NCBI GenBank assembly: GCA_021234155.1
Contig: JAJEKV010000143.1
Span: forward strand, 812,226 to 876,225
DNA from: Isoetes taiwanensis
Lineage: Eukaryota; Streptophyta; Lycopodiopsida; Isoetales; Isoetaceae
Reading direction: 5' to 3'
Length of the DNA: 64,000 bases
Under the pieces are notes generated by a model. The model saw only the letters and a program-made list of their open reading frames with translations, was not told the origin of the DNA and made no database searches. Made by a program: the position numbers and the translations under genes. This document shows, in pieces, positions 57,952-64,000 of the stretch (positions are counted from its first letter, which is position 1; each line of letters opens with the position of its first letter).

Positions 57952-59499
57952 TGTGACGTTCAGGAACATATACGTTATAGATAATGAGATATCTCCCCGA
58001 TCTGTCACCATACAAGTCTACCTAAGTAGCCTTGTATGCCTTAGAAAGTGGCAGTACATCTAAGTTAATTACTTAACTTAGATAACCCAGATAAGACCCA
58101 TTTCCACATGGCTCATCCTATTGGGGCAACCGCCACACGGCTTCCAACCTTAGTGGTGCTACGGCATCCTATGAATTCCACATCTATATTAGCTCTAACC
58201 CCTAACTCCCAAACCTCTTTCCCGACCTAGCACTGAACTTCATCTATGCCCAAACCCTGCTGGCACTGCTCGTCATAGCCCACCTCGGGAGCAGCAACTG
58301 GAAGGTGTAAGGATCGCTGAGGAGCAAGTCTCTAACCCCGCCAAGGAGCATGAGACGCCTGTGATGGAGGAAGCGCTCGAGGAGGGGTAGGTTGGGTAGA
58401 GTTCATGTTAGTTCATCTCGGGAAGGTCCCGTATGGGTTAGCATTTTGTGTCTAGAGTAGAGCCACCCTAGATCTCTTTTGTTGAATATCTTGAACCCTA
58501 ATCAAGGAACCCTAACCGTTAGTTAGATATGCATGGATTAGGGTTAAGATGTTCATATGATTGATCATGATGGGATGATTATGATGATGGTTGACTATGT
58601 TTGTTCCTCTTGTGTTGGGGTAGAGCCTAGGGCCATAAGGCGTAGTATGCTCCTAGTGTAGGATCCCTTAGTTCCTATTAGATGCGGCCTGCATAGGAAC
58701 CCACCGGCTATGGAAGCTATGATGTGACTCAAGACCACACAACGGGCTAGAGGTAAGATGGAGGGTGGATCTCGCCGAGTGGGGGCTTCGGGATCCTATT
58801 AAAGGCTAGCTTATGCCACTGCGGGGCTTAGCATGGGTCCGACACCTTCCGGGGCAATGGGTGTCGCCCGCCTCAAGAGCCGCGCCTGGCTCTTGTTTTG
58901 GGGGTTCACCGGCACGAATCGTGTCGCCACGGGCCTTCAGCCGCCTACCTCTAGACTCGTGGAAGGGGAGATGCAACTTCCACCTCAATGACCAGGAGGC
59001 TGCAACTCGAGTAGTCCTGGCGGGTGATGCTGACTCACAGATCCTAAGGTTGTGAGTCATGCCAGAGCTTGATCTAGCCTATTTGCAAAGTATGCAGGCT
59101 GTGGAGGGGCGATGAGTAATAAACTATTATTGTCTTATGCCAGCCCCGCCCATTGCCAGTGATTCTGCCTTCTATCTTGAGGCCTATCCAACAATACGAC
59201 TTCCTTTCGTGGTTTGTGGGCCACGGTAGGACCCTCTCATGTTTTATGGCATATGATTATGTTTCGCATCTAGTGATATGATTGAGCTACCCTTCGAGGT
59301 ATATTGTATTATTGTATTGCTAGTTCCGGGACGGTTTGTGCTTCCAGATAGAGCCATAGGGGAAGGGCTAAGACACCTTTCTGAAACTTTCCACTCACGA
59401 GCTACCAGAGTGCGATAGACTCGAGGGTCTGCAAGGCTGTTGAGCCGGATCGAATTTCCTCACGAGTGTACCATTACCGATATTTAAAGGGTGGCCACA
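57952..59499 (+). repeat. 3' LTR of copy B
   Basis: Starts TGTGACGTTCAGG after GGGGAGGAA and ends near GGCCACA. Compared with the 5' LTR it has many small deletions, often at GC-rich or CG-containing sites, and is about 100 bp shorter. The end is set by the GCATT target copy that follows. Confidence 0.9.
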
Positions 59500-59608
59500 G
59501 GCATTTTTGGGTCAAGACTTTGGGCATGACATTCTCATTATTTCCCTCACTGACATCAAGTAAATAAGCTCATTATAAAGGTTCTACATAGTTTGGTGTG
59601 GTGGGGGG
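59500..59608 (+). other. Remaining 3' internal part of element D
   Basis: Sequence between the target copy GCATT of element B and the 3' LTR of D, ending in the purine tract GTGGGGGGAG. It continues element D sequence interrupted at 44940. Confidence 0.75.
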
Positions 59609-60040
59609 AGGCAGCCCTTTGGGCTATTGATAAGGAGGGTACATGTATTTATCACATTGGACCATTTGACTGAAACCAGATTTACTTCCATATATAGGTG
59701 GCATATGCCACATGTATTTGTCATTGGGACCCCACAATCTATGGCCCGTGATGAAGCCTAGATCTGTGACTGAGATATCGCTTAGGGTTAGAGTTTGTTT
59801 CCACTATTTAGAGAGAGCATTTCCTCTCATTGTTTAGGCTTTTGCTCACATTTTGGAGCACTCCTTTTGGAGCATCAATATCAATATGACTGCTTTTGTT
59901 CATTCTTTCTTTGTTCTTGTTCTTGAGTTTTTCCCACCTTCTTTTTGTTGATCCATGAGCATTTGTGGTAGCTCTGTGGCATCCGGCAGTCATGGACCTA
60001 AGCCGCTGCAAGGTGATGCCAAGAACCCCAAACATCAACA
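59609..60040 (+). repeat. 3' LTR of element D
   Basis: It begins AGCAGCCCTTTGGGC after the purine tract and ends CCCAAACATCAACA, exactly as the 5' LTR. Small indels and substitutions are spread through the first half (for example GGGTACATGTATTT for the 5' version). TATTT follows at once. Confidence 0.87.
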
Positions 60041-60313
60041 TATTTATGTAAAAAGAAAGTATAATTCCATGGTGAAGAGTGCAAGGCACCGCGAGGTCCG
60101 TGGACCTCGTGAGAATTGTCCGCCAGCCAACATACGTATGACTCATCCAACAGCTCCTGAGGGCTGTGGGTTTGCAACAAGAGAGAGGGTGAAGACGAGA
60201 AACATGACCTCGGATGCAGACATGTCAGAAGTGTGGGTGCTAAAAAGTCTTCCTATATGTCCAAGAGTAGCAGAGAATCATGAGTTCTGCTTGAATGGAA
60301 GACGCTTGAAAAG
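60041..60313 (+). pseudogene. Continuation of the interrupted plant gene
   Basis: With element D and one TATTT copy removed, the codons at the junction read KPIYVKRKYNS in one frame. This supports a true exon broken by the insertion. Downstream are ENCPPANIRMTHP and ICPRVAENHEFCLNGRRLKR, ending AAAAG|GTAATAC at 60313. A possible next exon begins after CTACAG at 60418. The usual run of cysteines that I would expect after YVKR is missing, so this copy may already have been degenerate. Confidence 0.55.
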
Positions 60314-60418
60314 GTAATACTCTTTATTGTTTGCTGAAGCTACGCCATGTGCCGGCCATCCGCTAAATACCGATTTTGTGCTTTCATCATGCGCTAATCT
60401 TTGTAATATATGCTACAG

Positions 60419-61741
60419 ACCTTGAAATACAGATTCCATGGAGACAAGAAGTCGTGGAGTTAAACAAGACGGTAGCGCTATGTGGCAGCAGAAAGAAAGT
60501 TCCAATGCCACCAAGAAGGGAACAAAAGTAAGAAATCCAAGGTAGTCAGGACATGTACCGGGCTTCTCATACGTTAAAGAAGGGAAACAAAAGTAAGAAA
60601 TCCAAGGCAATGGTGGGAGACAAATTGAAGTCAAGTAGATAAGATGAGATCTCAAATGGCAGGAAAAAAAAAGGACCAGCCAGCCCTAGATTGTCTTACA
60701 AGAGAATCAAGGAAGGATTTCATTTCATATCTCAGACCCACATTGAAGATATCTGTAAGCACATAATTAGTTGTGTGGCTAGATGGCAGTTATGCATCTG
60801 TGGAGTTGGTTCGGATAATATCCAAGACTCGCAGACCATTGTTTCCTGTGAATTGGTTTTGCGTAGAATTACAAAGATGTACAAGGAGGTTCAAAGCGTG
60901 ATTGGTAATAATGACCGTGAGCACAATTTCCGCCCACATTACGATATATGGACAACAGCCTGGATAAAAAGCTATTGAAGGAAACCCATTTTTACTTGAG
61001 TGATGACAAGATTCATGACAATTTTGTGCAAGACCGTTTTAGAAAGCACAATTCATGGCTAGTATCAAATGGTGTAGAATTCTGCATATAGTTTGGCCGA
61101 TGGTTGTTCTAGCCAATTCAAACCTACCATTCCATTTCCTACCAAGATATCACCACGAGCTAGGAAAAGAAATAATATGAATTTCTTTGGGACAGCCCAT
61201 GGTAAGGGAGAGAGCAATGATGGGCAAGGGCAGCCCCAGGGCATCTACTAGAGAGCAAATTTCAAGCATGATGGAGTGAGATTTAGGTGTCACCGATGTT
61301 CGTGGAATTCGCTACGCAATGGAATGAAGGTGCCAAAGAACGGGGACATCAAGAGGTAATATGCTTTCATCCGCATTCATCCGCTTTTGACGTGTTTTCA
61401 TCTGCTTTACAAAGTGCTTTCATCCGCTTATCCGCCGTATTTTGACAGCCTGTAATCAGAGTGTGAACCGTAATACTTACGGCTTTTTATGTGCACTTCG
61501 GGTTCATTGGAAAGGGGATGATGTTGATAGATGCACCGGGCTGGATCTGCGCTGTGGCAGAAGGGACCAAGATTATACCATGATCGTGACATACTTGGCC
61601 AAATCAAGCACAAGGGTGGCTCAGAGGTTTAAGTTGTTTCGTGGTAACTCAAGCTTGAAAGGAAACTGGGTCATCTTGTGTGAACAAGGCAGGTTAAAGA
61701 ACTGGAAAATATGTTACCTGAAGTTTAAAAGTCTACCGTGA
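60419..61741 (+). pseudogene. Decayed downstream exons or gene-like fragments
   Basis: Open pieces include 60691-60978 (QTHIEDICKHIISCVARWQL and VLRRITKMYKEVQSVIGNND) and 61442-61741 (GLDLRCGRRDQDYTMIV and FKLFRGNSSLKGNWVILCEQ). The latter faintly recalls a B3 DNA-binding domain end, but not enough to call. KNGDIKR|GTAATATG at about 61352 parallels RRLKR|GTAATAC at 60313. Stops separate all pieces. Confidence 0.3.
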
Positions 61742-64000
61742 AGGCATCAAGACGAATCGAAGGAGGCATTTTTTTGAAGTTTATGGAGAATGGCTTAGTG
61801 GAGAGCATGTAGGAAGGTGATAACTTTGGTCAAGTAGCTTTGAGGAGGGAAATCAGAGAATGCAGATTTTGCGTGGTGAAATGTGTTAAGCCGAGATATC
61901 CTTGATGTATCTGTTGGCGATAGCCGGGCCGACCTTCAATGTCGATGAACATGTTGGCTGGTTTGTACTATGTTGTCCAAAATTCTGATGGTACTTGGGA
62001 GCTACTTAAGACAAAGGTCCGACCAAAGACAAATACTACGTATCGCCTATCAAGTTTGAGATGAATCGATTCCGCACCAACAGATTTTCCCTCGATGAGG
62101 CTATCAACTGTGATGATCATTGACAACTGTCATAAGGAAGGTTGAATATGCTTTGATCTAGTGTTGTTTTATCATTTTGACAGTCCTAGTTACTTGTGTA
62201 CTTGCCTCAAATTTGATCATTATATTGACCCATTGATTGGAGTATTTTAGTATTGGAAAACAATGCTTCGTAGTATTGGAGAGTAAGTTTATATTACGTA
62301 AAAATTGTACACTCAAGATTAGAGACATCTTACAAGACTGCCCAATACTCAAGATAACAAAGTAATCATGCATATATATTACAAAAAAGTAGTGGTATAC
62401 AATGGTTACTCTTATGAGTCATCAAGTCTTCTAAGTCTTCATGCTCATCGCTGTGAAGGGTGCCCAGCAAATTTCTTTTGTACTTCAAGAGGAGCATTGA
62501 GGATATAGTAGGCCGAGACAAGGTAGTTGTTGAGACAATCCAGCAATCGCAACCAACCATGCATCAGCGTTGAAATCAATTTGTGAGATCAAGCTCAGAT
62601 CGTATGAGAAGACAAGTATTCCAAAGCTGACACACAAACTTCTCCAAAAATTGTCCCTTCGCCCTTGAAAGGCATAACAGGAACGGTTGTGTGTGTGCAG
62701 GTTTAGAAACCCTTCGCGGTAGGTCATTATCAACCAGAAATCAATATACTATGATATTGAGGAAAATCCTCAAGTACAACCTTCAACTCCTTGAAAAAGT
62801 TGCTTTTCTCTCAGGCCGGGTTGGATGCTCGCATGCATAAAAATGCTCTTGACCATATATCTTCAAGAATTTGACTGCAAATCAGGAACAATGCATCCAC
62901 CATATCCCTTTGTATCCGGCAAAAAAGCACTCCCAAATCACAACATCAAACCCGCAAAGGCCCACTCCACAAACCTTCATGATACCGTCCGCAAATGATA
63001 CTACTTGCGCTTTTTACAAATATGGTTCGCTTTGTGGATGGTGATTTTCCCCGCTCATTCGCCTGCTGTGTCTGCGCGACACCATTTATGTCAAGCACCA
63101 TGCACTACCGGTATCCATCCCTCACGCTTGCAACCACCGCCGATGTCTCCGCGTGATCGCGCTTTGTCTGCGGCCGGACTCACTGGAAGTGCTATCCGGA
63201 CGTGTCATGACTACTGGACTGCCTATCTTTGCTACCGATGATGGAGAGTCCTCATAGCCATAGTTATATACATCCTTATCAGATCTCCTGTCCCCAATGT
63301 ATGGGTGTTTCCCCGCCATCAAGAACCTCACTAAGTGGTGGCTTAGGGGACTAGGTGGCTTGTCAACCTCGTCTACGTAAAACTACTTTCCTTGGTCTCC
63401 CCTAAAATCAAAAAAGTGGTGCCACAATTACTAACCTAAACTTGCGTAATATTATGCTATGAAATAAGACAGTAAATAACCTATTGATCTTAAATATTGA
63501 TTGCAATCTTTTTATATGTAATAGGTTGTTTTTAAATTTGTTTCATTATCTCGTCTGGTTCTCTCACTATCTCACTCTTCGTAGTCAATAAGCACCACTT
63601 GTGGCTGCCTTTCTCCTTCGCAGTAAATGCATATTGATCCCTAGGTTGAAACTCAAACAAATTTTACAAGCACAATGGGGAAAATAAATATATTCTCGTA
63701 TTAAACAAAATCTTTTTAATCGATTGCTTTGGCACGCTCTTGTAAAATAAAATTGGGCCCGAACAAGTACAGGAATTATTAGAACGAGGGTTTTTTTTTC
63801 CTAGTGCCACGCCTATAGGCACGTCCTCATCAACCGAATCATCCGACTCACCTCACTGCCTATAACATTTTTGGTCCCGACCTTGTGAGCCTTGTGATTC
63901 GCGGACACAACCTCGTTCACCCTGCTTATCCACTATATTTGGGTCTTCAACATCCTTGTCTTCCTCAGGCAATACGTAAACTGAACGAAGTACACTGAAA
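61742..64000. other. Unassigned sequence at the right edge
   Basis: Short frames (60-82 codons, for example 62485-62733 minus and 63005-63241 plus) have no recognisable motifs and may be shadows. No LTR, TIR, tRNA or tandem array was seen. The last 600 bp are AT-rich. Confidence 0.3.

Larger units (their letters stand above)
44941..59499 (+). mobile_element. Ty3/gypsy element, copy B (with H3-like gene), nested in element D
   Basis: The 5' LTR is 44941-46588, PBS 46590-46602, polypurine tract 57941-57951 and 3' LTR 57952-59499. GCATT flanks both ends (44936-44940 and 59501-59505). Without the solo LTR it is about 12.9 kb, long for a plant gypsy element. The order is H3-like gene (48802-49890), spacer repeats, ORF1, gag, protease, RT, RNase H, integrase and chromodomain remnant. 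All frames except the first 227 codons of the H3-like gene are heavily broken. Its LTRs form a different subfamily from those of copy A and the solo LTR. Confidence 0.95.
41253..60040 (+). mobile_element. LTR element D (non-autonomous, LARD-like), host of copy B
   Basis: The 5' LTR 41253-41704 (TGTTAGCCC to CATCAACA) and the decayed 3' LTR (about 59609-60040) share long matching blocks. TATTT flanks both ends (41248-41252 and 60041-60045). A PBS follows the 5' LTR and a purine tract GTGGGGGGAG (59601-59610) precedes the 3' LTR. Without copy B (44941-59499 and one GCATT) the element is about 4.2 kb with about 3.3 kb internal. I find no gag or pol motifs, so it fits a large retrotransposon derivative moved by another element's proteins. 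The internal part is rich in CACGGC/GGCGTGGC motifs. Confidence 0.88.

Noticed and set aside
61442-61741. B3 transcription-factor domain
   Set aside because: Only a short F..F..N.L..G-like stretch resembles it; too weak to call.

Overview
This window is nuclear DNA from a land plant with a large, transposon-rich genome. No ordinary host gene is intact. Introns are GT..AG with AT-rich interiors. The elements are plant types: Ty3/gypsy chromovirus, Ty1/copia, En/Spm-type CACTA, LINE and fold-back MITE. A broken conserved gene at about 40.9-41.25 and 60.04-60.3 kb resembles a family I associate with seedless plants (ferns, lycophytes, mosses). A fern-like genome is my best guess, at low confidence.

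The most notable content is a Ty3/gypsy family present three times: copy A (1-7927, minus, cut by the window edge), copy B (44941-59499, plus) and a solo LTR (46687-48325) inside copy B. About 575 nt downstream of the 5' LTR, ahead of gag, both A and B carry a histone H3-like gene on the same strand as gag-pol. It starts with the H3 tail (ARTKQT in A, ARTKQTARK in B) and ends with an H3 histone fold and H3-like C-terminus. About 220 residues of charged sequence lie in between. Between A and B the codons of the tail and of the C-terminal block differ almost only at synonymous positions, which points to past selection on the protein. Both copies are now frame-broken.

Layout. 1-7927: copy A (protease, gag, ORF1, H3-like gene, 5' LTR). 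8126-8335: fragment of an S-receptor-kinase lectin domain (minus). 8340-9600: decayed copia pol. About 10450-11324: end of an old CACTA element. 13045-29071: a CACTA element with matching ends and a 3-bp ATT duplication. It holds an eight-exon TnpD transposase (minus), a divergent TnpA-like gene (plus) with an array of 21-residue repeats, a LINE fragment in a transposase exon, and a 4.36-kb element with inverted-repeat ends in an intron. 29072-31197: unassigned, with a 200-codon ORF. 31198-36278: compact chromovirus C (minus, 222-226 bp LTRs). 36279-40867: unassigned, with tandem duplications and a GC-looped palindrome. 40868-60313: a broken conserved plant gene with LTR element D (41253-60040, TATTT duplication) in one exon. 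D contains copy B (GCATT duplication) and B contains the solo LTR (AATTT duplication), so there are three nested insertions with readable junctions. 60314-64000: decayed sequence with gene-like fragments.

All calls come from reading the sequence and its translations. No database search or alignment program was run.
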